Notes under the pieces: model-generated
Databases searched by the model: none
What the model was told of the DNA's origin: nothing
Seen by the model: the letters and a program-made list of their open reading frames with translations, nothing else
Part shown: in pieces, positions 1 through 8,917 of the stretch
How the letters are laid out: each line of letters begins with the position of its first letter
How positions within the stretch are numbered: the first letter of the stretch is position 1
Program-made: the position numbers and the translations under genes
Assembly: GCF_014643515.1 (NCBI RefSeq)
Contig: NZ_BMJP01000001.1
Location: 620,001-684,000, forward strand
Direction of reading: 5' to 3'
Length of the DNA: 64,000 nt
Source: Sphingomonas prati
GTDB lineage: Bacteria; Pseudomonadota; Alphaproteobacteria; Sphingomonadales; Sphingomonadaceae

Positions 1-576
1 ATCGGTCCGGCGGTCACGCTCTGCCACCAAATCTACAAGCCATTCTTTACCCCATCCGAAAGCATGGGCCCGACGCTCGCCCTGAACGAGAAGTTCATCG
101 CCGAGATGCGCTTCCGTGGCCCGGCGCGGATCGGTGACGTCGTGCTGATCAAGACGCCGAGGGCTCCCTACATCAAGCGCATCGCGGCGGTGGCGGGTGA
201 CCGGATCGTGATGCGGGCCGGCGTGCCGATCGTGAACGGGCGGGCCGCGGACCAGCAAAGCCTAGGCGAAGTGACCTTCCTGTCTTCCACAGGTCCGGAG
301 GCCGCAGAACGCCTTGTCGAACGACTGCCCAACGAGCGCGGGGCTCACCAAATCCTCGATACCGGACCGTCCGACGTCGACGATATGGCCGAGCGCACCG
401 TTCCACCCGGTCACGTCTTCGTGCTCGGCGACAATCGCGACCGTTCCGCCGACAGCCGATCGCCGATGGATCAGTTCGGCCTCGAAATGGTCGCGCTGGA
501 CCGGATCATCGGTCGCCCGCTGTTCATCCACTGGAGCGCGGACCGGTCCCGGATCGGAACGCCGGTCACGCACTAG
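1..576 (+). CDS. lepB: Signal peptidase I, 5'-truncated by window edge
   Basis: S26-family signal peptidase, which cleaves signal peptides of exported proteins at the periplasmic face of the inner membrane. The frame is already open at base 1, so the membrane anchor and true start lie outside the window; 191 residues are visible. The nucleophile serine lies in PSESMGPTL (visible residue 21), the general-base lysine in YIKRIAAVAGD (about residue 59), and the conserved GDNRDRSADSR box is near residue 143. All three landmarks have the order and spacing of LepB. A plasmid TraF-type peptidase is less likely because the GDN box is of LepB type. Many sphingomonads carry more than one lepB copy, so this may not be the housekeeping one. 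Confidence 0.9.
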   Translation: MGPAVTLCHQIYKPFFTPSESMGPTLALNEKFIAEMRFRGPARIGDVVLIKTPRAPYIKRIAAVAGDRIVMRAGVPIVNGRAADQQSLGEVTFLSSTGPEAAERLVERLPNERGAHQILDTGPSDVDDMAERTVPPGHVFVLGDNRDRSADSRSPMDQFGLEMVALDRIIGRPLFIHWSADRSRIGTPVTH

Positions 577-593
577 GACAGGAAACGAACTGC

Positions 594-615
594 CTATCCC
601 GAGCGAAGCCGAGAA
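594..615. repeat. Short dispersed intergenic repeat (CCCGAGCG..CCGAG type)
   Basis: The segment TCCCGAGCGAAGCCGAGAAG lies between lepB and the LysE-type gene. It resembles the TCCCGAGCGTAGTCGAGGGA units near 61.4 kb in this window, which suggests one family of small intergenic repeats. The assignment rests on visual similarity only. Confidence 0.45.
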
Positions 616-634
616 GCCAACGCAACTCGGAGGC

Positions 635-1261
635 TCAAACCCGCACCCCCAGCAGAGCCACCCCGAACCCGATAAACAGCGCCCCCGTCACGCGGTTGAA
701 CGTCCGCATCGCCGCCGGGCGATCGAGATAGGCGACCAGCTTCGCACCCCCAGTCGCATAGATCGCGTACCAGACCGCCTCGACCACCGCGAAGGTTGCG
801 ATGAGGATCGCGAACTGCGTCCCCTGCGGCTGCGCCCGATCCGCGAACTGCGGCAGGAACGCCGCGGCGAACAGCAGCAGCTTCGGATTGCTGATTCCGA
901 TCGCGAACCCGCCGCGGAACAGTTGCGCGCTGGACCCATAAGCCCCGATCGCGCCCGACCCGACATCCAGCGGCGCATCCCCACCGCGCCACGCCCTGAT
1001 CCCGAGATAGAGGAGGTAAGCCACGCCGACATAGCGCAGCACCCCGAACACCCAGGGCGACGCCATCATCACCGCGCTCAACCCCAGCGCAGACGCGCAC
1101 AGCACGATCACCAGCGCCACCAGGCACCCCGCCATCGCGGCAAGGCTCCGCCGCAAGCCGAACCGCACGCTCCGCGTCATGACGTGAAGCATGTTCGGCC
1201 CCGGCGTGCCGCACAGCACGACCACCGCCAGCACGAACAGCCACCAGACGTGCAGCGTCAT
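635..1261 (-). CDS. LysE/RhtB-family amino-acid exporter
   Basis: Inner-membrane efflux protein of the LysE/RhtB family (208 residues, the usual length), expected to export amino acids or related small metabolites. The N terminus carries the family signature GTPGPNMLHVMTRSVRFG (residues 18-35), followed by alternating hydrophobic segments that fit about six transmembrane helices, and the internal motif GISNPKLLLFAAAFLPQF typical of the second half. The ATG at 1261 gives a hydrophobic N terminus straight away. The gene lies just downstream of lolD on the same strand with a 24-bp gap, so it may be read through from the lolCD unit, although no functional link is evident. The substrate cannot be deduced. 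Confidence 0.9.
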   Translation of the reverse strand: MTLHVWWLFVLAVVVLCGTPGPNMLHVMTRSVRFGLRRSLAAMAGCLVALVIVLCASALGLSAVMMASPWVFGVLRYVGVAYLLYLGIRAWRGGDAPLDVGSGAIGAYGSSAQLFRGGFAIGISNPKLLLFAAAFLPQFADRAQPQGTQFAILIATFAVVEAVWYAIYATGGAKLVAYLDRPAAMRTFNRVTGALFIGFGVALLGVRV

Positions 1262-1285
1262 GCCGTCAACCCCGCGCCGGACGCG

Positions 1286-1987
1286 TCAGGAAACAACGCT
1301 CACCCGCCCCTCATGCAACCGCACCACGCGGTCCATCTTGGCGGCCAGCCGTTCGTTATGCGTCGCCACCAGCGCCGCGGAGCCTTCGCCGCGGACCAGC
1401 CGCAGGAACTCGCCCAGCACGATGTCGGCGGTATGTTCGTCCAGATTGCCGGTCGGCTCGTCCGCCAGCACCAGCTTAGGCCGGTTGGCCAGCGCACGCG
1501 CAACCGCCACACGCTGCTGCTCGCCGCCCGACAACTGGCTCGGCCGGTGCGACAGCCGGTGGCCGAGCCCCAGCGCGGTCAGCAAAGTCTCGGCCCGCGC
1601 CTGCGCCTCGGCCCGCGTGCCGCCGCGGATCAGCGCGGGCAGCACGACATTCTCGGCGGCCGAGAAATCGGGCAGCAGATGATGGAACTGGTACACGAAC
1701 CCCAGCGCATCGCGGCGCACGCGCGTCCGCCCGTCGCTGTCCAACTGCGCCGCCTCCTCGCCCGCGATGCGGATCGAACCCTGAAACCCGCCCTCGAGCA
1801 GCCCGACCGCCTGCAACATCGTCGACTTGCCCGATCCCGAAGGCCCGACCAGCGCCACGATCTCGCCCGCGCCGACGGTCAGGTCGACCCCGCGCAGCAC
1901 CTCGATCGTCACGTCGCCCTGCACGAAGCTCCGCTTCAGGTCGGTCACTGTCAGCACGTCGGTCACGCCGCGACCCCCATCATTCAT
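1286..1987 (-). CDS. lolD: Lipoprotein-release ABC transporter ATPase LolD
   Basis: ATPase of the LolCDE complex, which extracts outer-membrane-destined lipoproteins from the inner membrane. Visible motifs in order are Walker [10 protein letters not shown] (about residue 48), the Q-loop [12 protein letters not shown], the signature [15 protein letters not shown], Walker [14 protein letters not shown] and the switch histidine in VATHNERLA. The length of 233 residues is typical. The ATG at 1987 overlaps the lolC/E stop by 8 bp. A GTG seven codons inside (1966), preceded by a GGGGG run and giving [14 protein letters not shown], is an equally plausible start. The adjacent FtsX-type permease supports the Lol assignment over a MacB or FtsE role. 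Confidence 0.93.
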   Translation of the reverse strand: MNDGGRGVTDVLTVTDLKRSFVQGDVTIEVLRGVDLTVGAGEIVALVGPSGSGKSTMLQAVGLLEGGFQGSIRIAGEEAAQLDSDGRTRVRRDALGFVYQFHHLLPDFSAAENVVLPALIRGGTRAEAQARAETLLTALGLGHRLSHRPSQLSGGEQQRVAVARALANRPKLVLADEPTGNLDEHTADIVLGEFLRLVRGEGSAALVATHNERLAAKMDRVVRLHEGRVSVVS

Positions 1988-3230
1988 AACGCAGCACCTG
2001 CACCGGATCCGTGCTCGCCGCCTTCCACGCCGGGTACAGCGTGAACAGGAAGGTCGAACCGATCGCCATCGCGATGATCGCGAACACCTCCACGGGGTCG
2101 GTCCGCGCGGGCATCTCGGTCAGGAACCGGATCGACGGATCCCACAGATTCTGCCCCGACAGATATTGCACCCCGTCGACGATCCCCTGCCGGAAATAGA
2201 GCAGGATGAACCCCAGCGCGACGCCGGCCAGCGTGCCGAGCGCCCCCACCGTCACGCCCACCGTCATGAAGATCCGGATCATCGCCCCGCGCGATGCGCC
2301 CATCGTGCGCAGGATCGCGATGTCGCGCGTCTTGGCGCGCACTAGCATGATCAGCGACGACAGGATGTTGAACGCCGCCACCAGGATGATCAGCGACAGG
2401 ATCCAGAACATCACCACCCGCTCGACGCTCAGCGCCTCGAACAAGGCGGCATTATTCTGCCGCCAGTCGCGGATCTCCGCCTGGCCCGCAATCTTGGGGA
2501 CCAGCGGCTTGACGATGTCCTGCACCTTGTCGGCATTGGTGGTGACCAGTTCGACCATGCTCACGCTGTCGCCCAGCATCAGCAGCGTCTGCGCGTCCTG
2601 CATCGGCATGATGACGAACGCATTGTCGTAATCATACACCCCGACCTCGAAGATCGCGCCGACCGTATAGCCGACCGACCGCGGCAGCGTGCCGAACGGC
2701 GTCGTCTGCCCCTGCGGACTGATCACCGTAATCGGCGCGCCCACCGACGCGCCCAGCGTCTCGGCCAGCCGCGCGCCGATCGCGACCTCGCCCGACCCCG
2801 GCTTGATGTTGGCTAGGCTCCCGGCGACGATGTTGTCGCGGATCAGCGGATTGCCGGTGATGTCGCGCATCTCCATGCCGCGCACCAGGATGCCTGCAAC
2901 GCGGCCGTTCAGGCTGCCCATCAGCGGCTGTTCGATCAGCGGCGTGGCCTCCGTCACGCCCGGCGTCGCCCGCGCCTCCCGCACGATCGCGCGCCAGTCG
3001 GGCAGCGAACCGCCATAGCCCTGCACCACGGCATGACCGTTCAGCCCCGCCGTCTTGTCGAACAGGTCCGCGCGGAACCCGTTCATCACGCTCATCACGG
3101 TGATCAGCGCGGCGACGCCCAGCATCACCCCGATCATGCTGATCGACGCCACCAGAAAGATGAAGGACTCACCCTTCCCCGGCAGGAGGTAGCGCTTCGC
3201 GATCATGCGCTCGTAGCGGTTCAATATCAT
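1980..3230 (-). CDS. lolC: Lipoprotein-releasing ABC transporter permease (LolC/LolE)
   Basis: Inner-membrane permease of the LolCDE lipoprotein-release system, 416 residues. The N terminus ([20 protein letters not shown]) and the first membrane helix, with [21 protein letters not shown], are typical of LolC/E. A long periplasmic MacB-like domain follows, then the FtsX core with three helices near residues 275-400, including [17 protein letters not shown]. The C terminus ends DPVQVLRYE, as in many LolC/E proteins. Alphaproteobacteria usually have a single LolC/E-type permease (LolF) that works as a homodimer, so the letter C is a convenience. It is coupled to lolD by an 8-bp overlap. Confidence 0.92.
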   Translation of the reverse strand: MILNRYERMIAKRYLLPGKGESFIFLVASISMIGVMLGVAALITVMSVMNGFRADLFDKTAGLNGHAVVQGYGGSLPDWRAIVREARATPGVTEATPLIEQPLMGSLNGRVAGILVRGMEMRDITGNPLIRDNIVAGSLANIKPGSGEVAIGARLAETLGASVGAPITVISPQGQTTPFGTLPRSVGYTVGAIFEVGVYDYDNAFVIMPMQDAQTLLMLGDSVSMVELVTTNADKVQDIVKPLVPKIAGQAEIRDWRQNNAALFEALSVERVVMFWILSLIILVAAFNILSSLIMLVRAKTRDIAILRTMGASRGAMIRIFMTVGVTVGALGTLAGVALGFILLYFRQGIVDGVQYLSGQNLWDPSIRFLTEMPARTDPVEVFAIIAMAIGSTFLFTLYPAWKAASTDPVQVLRYE

Positions 3231-3286
3231 GCGAACGCCCTATCAAGCCCGAGGCGTGAACCGCCGCTGACGTCGCAGAACTGCCG

Positions 3287-3311
3287 CACCCCCGCGCTGG
3301 CGGGGGTCCAG
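3287..3311. repeat. Palindromic intergenic repeat (CCCCCGC..GCGGGGGTCCAG)
   Basis: The segment CACCCCCGCGCTGGCGGGGG followed by TCCAG forms a short GC hairpin between lolC and proS. The same pattern (hairpin plus TCCAG) recurs at 5319-5343, which identifies it as a dispersed palindromic unit rather than a gene-specific terminator. Confidence 0.55.
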
Positions 3312-3360
3312 TTCCAAGCTCCGATCTGGACCGCCGCATCAGCGGAGGTACGAGCGAAAC

Positions 3361-4677
3361 TCACCCGCGCACCCGCGCCAACGCATCGTCGGCGCTCAGC
3401 TCGACCTTCTCGCCCGTCGCCCGCCGCTTCAGTTCGACGACGCCCTTCTCGATCCCCTTCGGCCCGATCACGATCTGCCAGGGCACGCCCACCAGATCCA
3501 TCGTCGCAAACTTCGCCCCGCCACGCTCGTCGCGGTCGTCGTACAGCGTCTCGATGCCCGCCGCCTGCAACCGCGCGTACAGGTCGTCCGCCGCCGCGGT
3601 GCAGCCCGCATCGTCCACCCGCATGTTGATCAACCCAACCGCATAGGGCGCCACCGCGTCCGGCCAGATGATCCCGCGATCGTCATGGCTCGCCTCGATG
3701 ATCGCGCCGACCAGCCGGCTGACCCCGATCCCGTAACTGCCCATATGCGGGTTGACCCGCGTGCCGTCCGTGCCCTGCACCGCCAGGCCCATCGAGGCCG
3801 AATATTTCGTCCCGAAGTAGAAGATGTGCCCCACTTCCACCCCGCGCGACTGGCGTAGCGCGTTGCCCGCCGCCGCCTCGCGCGCTTCGTCGCGCTTCTC
3901 GTCGGTCGCGGCATAATCCTGCGTGTAGCCGTCGACCACCCCCTGCAGCGCCGCCGCATCGTCGAAATCGACCTCCGCCGGCTCGGCCGATGCATCCCAA
4001 TTCGCATGATAGAACACGTCGCTCTCACCCGTCGGGGCGAGCACGATGAATTCGTGGGACAGGTCGCCACCGATCGGGCCGGTATCGGCCTGCATCGGGA
4101 TCGCGCGCAGCCCCATCCGCGCGAACGTCCGCAGATAGGCGACGAACATGCGGTTGTAGCTGTGCCGCGCGCCCGCCTCGTCCATGTCGAACGAATAGGC
4201 GTCCTTCATCAGGAACTCGCGCCCACGCATCACGCCGAACCGCGGCCGCACCTCGTCGCGGAACTTCCACTGGATATGGTACAGCGTCCGCGGCAGGTCG
4301 CGGTAGCTCCGCGCCGCATCGCGGAACAGCGACGTTACCATCTCCTCGTTCGTCGGCCCGAACAGCATCTCCCGGTCGTGCCGGTCGGTGATCCGCAGCA
4401 TTTCCGGCCCGTACGCGTCGTACCGCCCCGACTGGCGCCACAGCTCGGCGGACTGCATCGTCGGCATCAAAATCTCGACCGCGCCGGACCGATCCTGCTC
4501 CTCGCGCACGATCCGTTCGATATTGCGCAGCACCTTCAGCCCCAGCGGGAGCCAGGCATAGATTCCGGCCGCGGTCTGCCGCACCAGCCCCGCGCGCAGC
4601 ATCAGCTTGTGGCTGACGATCTGGGCGTCGGCGGGCGACTCCTTCATCAAGGGCAACAGATAACGGGAAAGACGCAT
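3361..4677 (-). CDS. proS: Prolyl-tRNA synthetase, short alphaproteobacterial type
   Basis: Class II aminoacyl-tRNA synthetase that charges tRNA-Pro. The ATG at 4677 gives [19 protein letters not shown], the canonical start; a longer frame reaching 4743 adds 22 unlikely residues. Landmarks are motif 1 around [14 protein letters not shown], motif 2 around [24 protein letters not shown], motif 3 near [17 protein letters not shown], and a C-terminal anticodon-binding domain with [23 protein letters not shown]. At 438 residues it lacks the large INS editing insertion between motifs 2 and 3, as expected of the short ProS form found in alphaproteobacteria. Confidence 0.96.
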   Translation of the reverse strand: MRLSRYLLPLMKESPADAQIVSHKLMLRAGLVRQTAAGIYAWLPLGLKVLRNIERIVREEQDRSGAVEILMPTMQSAELWRQSGRYDAYGPEMLRITDRHDREMLFGPTNEEMVTSLFRDAARSYRDLPRTLYHIQWKFRDEVRPRFGVMRGREFLMKDAYSFDMDEAGARHSYNRMFVAYLRTFARMGLRAIPMQADTGPIGGDLSHEFIVLAPTGESDVFYHANWDASAEPAEVDFDDAAALQGVVDGYTQDYAATDEKRDEAREAAAGNALRQSRGVEVGHIFYFGTKYSASMGLAVQGTDGTRVNPHMGSYGIGVSRLVGAIIEASHDDRGIIWPDAVAPYAVGLINMRVDDAGCTAAADDLYARLQAAGIETLYDDRDERGGAKFATMDLVGVPWQIVIGPKGIEKGVVELKRRATGEKVELSADDALARVRG

Positions 4678-5065
4678 CGAACTTGGGTATCCGGGCCGTT
4701 GACGGGGCGAAACCGCTCTAGAACGCCGCCCCCGCCCCGACAAGCCGGCGATATTGTTGCAACCCAGACACAGGGTGCCACCTTTCGCACACCGGGGGCG
4801 ATACGGCGGATGACAGACCGTTCATCGGGGCGTAATCCGGTGGCACGAACACAGGCAACGCCATGGTTCGGGGAGGCCTTCGGAGCCCATGCGATCGTCA
4901 GGGGGCGGTCACATGAGAGCCCAGGCAAAAATGGGGGCTGACGAGCGATCGTCACGCAGGCGTCCGGGTCGGAAACGGCTCGGACGTTTGCTTTTCTGGG
5001 CCCGCCGATGCGTCTCAAAGCCGCCTCCCGCGTTAACCCTTCTCAACACGAGAAGAGGAACGCCC
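4678..5065. other. Non-coding stretch between divergent proS and small Pro-rich gene
   Basis: About 390 bp separate the proS start (minus strand) from the small gene at 5066 (plus strand). Open frames cross it on both strands, but none has a plausible start, ribosome-binding site or protein-like composition. It presumably carries the two divergent promoters; I could not pick out convincing -35/-10 pairs. Confidence 0.4.
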
Positions 5066-5233
5066 ATGGCCAGCCAGCCCCCCGTCCCCGAAGTCCCCGG
5101 CACCATGCCCGTCGACGTGCCCGTCCCCACCCCGGTCGACCCGACGCCGCCAACACCCAGCGACCCGGTCGTCCCGAACCCGTCCGACGTGCCCGTCACC
5201 GGCGGCATCGACGCGACCGTCACGCAGGCCTGA
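5066..5233 (+). CDS. Small proline-rich protein, function unknown
   Basis: A 55-residue frame preceded by a good Shine-Dalgarno (AGAAGAGGAA, 5 bases before ATG) and followed by a strong hairpin at 5249-5286, which together support a real gene. The protein starts MASQPPVPEVPGTMPVDVPV and is made of repeated PVP, PTP and PSDP units with a short tail (GGIDATVTQA). It has no cysteine, no signal peptide and no membrane segment. It should be extended and hydrophilic, like a spacer or cell-envelope linker peptide. I do not recognise the family. The gene stands alone, divergent from proS. Confidence 0.6.
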   Translation: MASQPPVPEVPGTMPVDVPVPTPVDPTPPTPSDPVVPNPSDVPVTGGIDATVTQA

Positions 5234-5248
5234 GCCTCAAAGCTGAAT

Positions 5249-5286
5249 GAATGTGGGGGCGTCTCGCAAGGGACGCGCCCACATTC
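5249..5286 (+). terminator. Strong hairpin after the small Pro-rich gene
   Basis: A stem of 14 pairs with one G-G mismatch (GAATGTGGG-GCGTC against GACGC-CCCACATTC) and an 8-base loop starts 16 bp after the stop at 5233. No T-tract follows (TCGCATTTAAC), so it is a probable terminator or 3'-end stabiliser, not a textbook intrinsic terminator. Confidence 0.55.
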
Positions 5287-5318
5287 GCATTTAACTAAGC
5301 CGCACCGCGTCCACCCGT

Positions 5319-5343
5319 ATCCCCGCGGACGCGGGGATCCAGT
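5319..5343. repeat. Palindromic intergenic repeat (CCCCGCG..CGCGGGGATCCAG)
   Basis: The segment ATCCCCGCGGACGCGGGGAT followed by CCAG is a near-perfect palindrome. It matches the unit at 3287-3311 in form (GC hairpin followed by TCCAG). Confidence 0.55.
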
Positions 5344-5395
5344 TTGACCCAAACGCAGCATCGATCTGAAGTCAGGCCTCTACGAGACCTCGAAA

Positions 5396-5462
5396 GTTCC
5401 CCGGCGCAGGCCGGGGCCTAGACGCCACCGCTTCCCCTAGGCCCCGGCCTCCGCCGGGGAAC
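5396..5462. repeat. Long palindromic repeat, copy 1 of 2
   Basis: A 67-bp element begins GTTCCCCGGCGCAGGCCGGG and ends with its near-complement (CCCCGGCCTCCGCCGGGGAAC), around a core GCCTAGACGC-ACCGCTTC. A second copy at 61533-61597 keeps both arms and the core with few changes. Because it is repeated and symmetric it could act as a bidirectional terminator after pyrG, but it is best described as a dispersed REP-like element. Confidence 0.75.
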
Positions 5463-5493
5463 TAAGCAACGGCATTACACCGAGCCTGAAGAC

Positions 5494-7128
5494 TCAGACC
5501 AACCGGCTCTGCGCCACAGCCGCCGCGATGAAGCTCTGAAACAACGGATGCGGCGCAAACGGCTTGGACTTCAGCTCTGGATGGAACTGCACGCCCACGA
5601 ACCACGGATGATCCGGCCGCTCGACGATCTCGGGCAACTCGCCGTCCGGCGACATGCCCGAGAACACCAGCCCGCCCTTCTCCAGCGCCTCGCGGTAATG
5701 CACGTTCACCTCGTACCGGTGGCGGTGCCGCTCTGTGATCGCGTCGCTGCCGTAGATCCCGGCGACCCGGCTCCCGTTCGCCAGCTTTGCGTCATAGGCG
5801 CCCAGCCGCATCGTCCCGCCGAGATCACCGCCCGCGGCGCGCGTCTGCAGCCCCGCCTCGGTCATCCATTCGGTGATGAGGCCCACCACCGGCTCCGCGG
5901 TCGCGCCGAACTCGGTCGTCGAGGCGTCGGCCAGCCCGGCGGTGTTTCGCGCCCCTTCGACGCAGGCCATCTGCATTCCGAGGCAGATTCCGAAATACGG
6001 CACCTTGCGTTCGCGCGCGAACCGGACCGAGGCGATCTTGCCCTCCGACCCGCGCTCGCCAAAGCCACCCGGCACCAGGATCGCATGCAGCGGCTCCAGC
6101 TGCGCCGCCAGCCCGTCGGCGTCCTGTTCGAACAGCTCGGCGTCCAACCAGCGGATATGCACCTTCACCCGGTTGGCGATCCCGCCGTGCACCAGCGCCT
6201 CGTGCAGCGACTTGTACGCATCCTGCAGCCCGACATATTTGCCGACCACGCCGATCGTCACCTCGCCCTCGGGCAGGCTCAGCCGCTCCTCGATCTCGGT
6301 CCAGCGCGACAGATCGAGCGTCGCCGACGTATCGAGCCCGAAGGAGTCGAGCACCGCACGGTCGAGCCCCTCGACATGATATTGCACCGGCACGCCGTAG
6401 ATCGTCTTGGCGTCCAGCGCCGGGATCACCGCTTCCTTGCGCACGTTGCAGAACAGCGCGATCTTCGCCCGGTCGCTGTCGGGCAGCGGACGGTCGCACC
6501 GGCACACCAGCACGTCGGGCTGGATGCCGAGCGCGGTCAGGTCGCGCACGCTATGCTGCGTCGGCTTGGTCTTCAGCTCACCCGCGGCGGCGATGTAGGG
6601 CACCAGAGTCAGGTGGACGAACGACGTCCGGTCGCGGCCCAGGTCGTTCCGCAGCTGGCGGATCGCCTCCATGAACGGCAGCGATTCGATGTCGCCCACC
6701 GTCCCGCCGATCTCGCACAGCACGAAATCCAGGTCGTCGGTATCGGCCCGCGCGAATTCCTTGATCGCGTCGGTCACGTGCGGGATCACCTGCACCGTGG
6801 CGCCCAGATAGTCGCCGCGCCGTTCCTTGGCGATGATCGTCTGGTAGATCCGGCCCGACGTCACATTGTCCGACTGCCGGCTCGGCACGCCGGTGAACCG
6901 CTCGTAATGGCCAAGGTCCAGGTCGGTCTCCGCGCCGTCGTCAGTCACATAGACCTCGCCGTGCTGATAGGGCGACATCGTCCCCGGATCGACGTTCAGG
7001 TACGGATCGAACTTGCGGATCCGCACCGTGTAGCCGCGCGCCTGCAACAGCGCCGCGAGGCTTGCGGCCATGAGGCCTTTTCCGAGCGACGAAACCACGC
7101 CACCGGTGATAAAAATAAACCGTGTCAT
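5494..7128 (-). CDS. pyrG: CTP synthase
   Basis: Makes CTP from UTP, ATP and glutamine in pyrimidine nucleotide synthesis. The 544-residue length and layout are canonical: an N-terminal synthetase domain opening [18 protein letters not shown] with its P-loop-like segment, [27 protein letters not shown] in the synthetase core, then a class I glutamine amidotransferase domain with the nucleophile cysteine in [16 protein letters not shown] (about residue 380) and the His-Glu pair in [11 protein letters not shown] near the C terminus. All catalytic residues are present. The ATG at 7128 starts the conserved N terminus directly. It lies downstream of secG on the same strand. Confidence 0.97.
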   Translation of the reverse strand: MTRFIFITGGVVSSLGKGLMAASLAALLQARGYTVRIRKFDPYLNVDPGTMSPYQHGEVYVTDDGAETDLDLGHYERFTGVPSRQSDNVTSGRIYQTIIAKERRGDYLGATVQVIPHVTDAIKEFARADTDDLDFVLCEIGGTVGDIESLPFMEAIRQLRNDLGRDRTSFVHLTLVPYIAAAGELKTKPTQHSVRDLTALGIQPDVLVCRCDRPLPDSDRAKIALFCNVRKEAVIPALDAKTIYGVPVQYHVEGLDRAVLDSFGLDTSATLDLSRWTEIEERLSLPEGEVTIGVVGKYVGLQDAYKSLHEALVHGGIANRVKVHIRWLDAELFEQDADGLAAQLEPLHAILVPGGFGERGSEGKIASVRFARERKVPYFGICLGMQMACVEGARNTAGLADASTTEFGATAEPVVGLITEWMTEAGLQTRAAGGDLGGTMRLGAYDAKLANGSRVAGIYGSDAITERHRHRYEVNVHYREALEKGGLVFSGMSPDGELPEIVERPDHPWFVGVQFHPELKSKPFAPHPLFQSFIAAAVAQSRLV

Positions 7129-7305
7129 GGGAGTATCGCGTTAGCGACCCGACGTGGGGGACGGCAAGGCCCCGACTCCATCACGACCGACATTAGCTGT
7201 GGATGGAACCGCGCGCGGTACACGACGGACTCCACGGTTCGGCGTCAATACTCATGAAACGCGGCGTTTCGGCAGGTGCCGATTACGCCGCGCAGTTATC
7301 GACTT

Positions 7306-7932
7306 CTACTGACCCGAAGCGTTGCTCGGCGTCGTCGTCGGAGCCGGTGCCGTGATGATCGGCAGCGTCGGCGTCGTGCTCGACTGTGCGGCCGGCGTGG
7401 TGGACCGCGTTGCAGCCCGCTCGGCCGCCGCACGCTCGCGCCGCGTCGCACGTTCGGCCGCCCGCGTGGCCGGACGCGGCGTCTCGGCTGCGGTCGGGTC
7501 GGTCCGCACCGTCGCCGGCGGGTTCGTGATCGGCGTGTCGGTGATCGCCGCCGCACCGTTGCTCAGCGCGCTCGGTGCCACCGCACCCGCCGCCGCCGCC
7601 GCCGCAACCGGATCGGCGCCGGTCGCTGGCGTCTCGCCCGCCATCGGCACACCGCCTGCGGCCGGTGCCGGACGCCGCGCCAGCGACGCATCGATCGTGC
7701 TCGGGGCACGCGACATCGTCGCCATCACCGCCAGCAGGATGCTCATCAGCACGAACGCGCTCGCCAGCACGGTCGTCGCGCGGGTCAGGAAATCGGCCGC
7801 CCCGCGTGCGCTCATCAGGCCCGACGGGCTGCCGCCCATGCCCAGCCCGCCGCCTTCCGACCGCTGCATCAGGATGACGGTGACCAGCCCCGCGGCGATG
7901 ATGGCGTGGACGATAAGAAGGAAGGTGAACAT
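7306..7932 (-). CDS. secG: Preprotein translocase subunit SecG with long C-terminal tail
   Basis: Accessory subunit of the SecYEG protein-export channel. Residues 1-75 are typical SecG: a first helix (MFTFLLIVHAIIAAGLVTVILMQ), the conserved QRSEGGGLGMGGSP loop, a GLMSARGAADFLTRATT segment and a second helix. From about residue 85 there is a tail of roughly 120 residues rich in Ala, Thr, Pro and Arg (runs such as RAAERATRRERAAAERAA). Classical SecG is about 75-110 residues, so this tail nearly doubles the protein. It is low-complexity and probably disordered. The gene follows tpiA on the same strand after 74 bp. Confidence 0.92.
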   Translation of the reverse strand: MFTFLLIVHAIIAAGLVTVILMQRSEGGGLGMGGSPSGLMSARGAADFLTRATTVLASAFVLMSILLAVMATMSRAPSTIDASLARRPAPAAGGVPMAGETPATGADPVAAAAAAGAVAPSALSNGAAAITDTPITNPPATVRTDPTAAETPRPATRAAERATRRERAAAERAATRSTTPAAQSSTTPTLPIITAPAPTTTPSNASGQ

Positions 7933-8006
7933 TGAGGCCGCAATCTGTCTGGGGATGCGCCGCCGGCGCGTGCTGCCACGGCGCTTAGCGAATCAACGCG
8001 CGCGCA

Positions 8007-8756
8007 TCAACCGACCGCTGCGGCCGCCCGTATGATCGGCACGAACGCGTCCGCGGTCAGGCTCGCCCCGCCGACCAGCCCGCCATCGACGTCCGCCACC
8101 GCCAGCAACGCCGCGGCATTCCCCGCATTCATCGATCCGCCGTACAGGATCCGCACCGCCGCCGCCGTCTCCGCGCCCAGCTTGGCCGCCAGCCGCGTCC
8201 GGATCATCGCGTGCATCTCCGTCACGTCGGCGATCGACGGCACCCGCCCGGTCCCGATCGCCCATAGTGGTTCATAGGCGACGACCAACCGGTCCGCGGT
8301 CGCCTCGTCCGGCACCGATCCGGCAACCTGCGCCGCCACGACCGGCATCGCATCACCCGCATCGCGCTGCGCCTCGGTCTCGCCGACGCACACGATCGCG
8401 GTCATCCCTGCCGCCATGACGGCGATCGCCTTGGCGCGCACCTCGGCATCGGTCTCGTGCTGCCCGGTCCGGCGCTCGCTATGCCCGACGATCGACAGCG
8501 TCGCGCCAGCCTCGATCAGCATCGCCGCGGACAGGCAGCCGGTATAGGGTCCGGCCGCCGCCGCATGGCAATCCTGCGCACCGATAATCACGTCGCCGCG
8601 CACGTCACACGACGCCGCGATCAACGTCGCGGGCGGACAAACCACCACGTCCACCCCAGGATGCTCCGCCGCCGCGTTCGCCATCCCGGCCAGTTCGGCC
8701 AATGCCGCCCGACTGCCGTTCATCTTCCAATTGCCCGCGATCAACGTCCTTCGCAT
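8007..8756 (-). CDS. tpiA: Triosephosphate isomerase
   Basis: Interconverts dihydroxyacetone phosphate and glyceraldehyde 3-phosphate. The 249-residue barrel contains the catalytic lysine in AGNWKMNGS (residue 11), the histidine in SIVGHSERR (about residue 94) and the glutamate in VVAYEPLWAIGTGR (about residue 165), followed by the mobile loop and the phosphate-binding LYGGSMNAGNA and GGLVGGASL segments. The start at 8756 gives MRRTLIAGNWKMNG, the standard N terminus. The ppiD gene starts 162 bp away on the opposite strand. Confidence 0.97.
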   Translation of the reverse strand: MRRTLIAGNWKMNGSRAALAELAGMANAAAEHPGVDVVVCPPATLIAASCDVRGDVIIGAQDCHAAAAGPYTGCLSAAMLIEAGATLSIVGHSERRTGQHETDAEVRAKAIAVMAAGMTAIVCVGETEAQRDAGDAMPVVAAQVAGSVPDEATADRLVVAYEPLWAIGTGRVPSIADVTEMHAMIRTRLAAKLGAETAAAVRILYGGSMNAGNAAALLAVADVDGGLVGGASLTADAFVPIIRAAAAVG

Positions 8757-8917
8757 CTAGCCTCCCAGCGCATGCTCCTGATGCGGTCGTCTTGGTCGGT
8801 TCCGCCCGCAATGACAATGCGCCGGGCACGGCCCACCCCCCGCCCCGCGCGCCTTGCCGCGCACCGCCCGCGCCGGTAGAGCGACGATCTTGTTTCAGCT
8901 GTTCGACGGGCTTGCCG

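Noticed and set aside
314-2044. A 576-codon plus-strand frame across lepB, the LysE gene and lolD
   Set aside because: Its translation has no recognisable motif and is strongly Arg/Pro/His-biased; the genes on the other frames have clear family signatures.
4647-5018. A 123-codon minus-strand frame upstream of proS
   Set aside because: No ribosome-binding site, no family resemblance, and it overlaps the proS start region; treated as intergenic.
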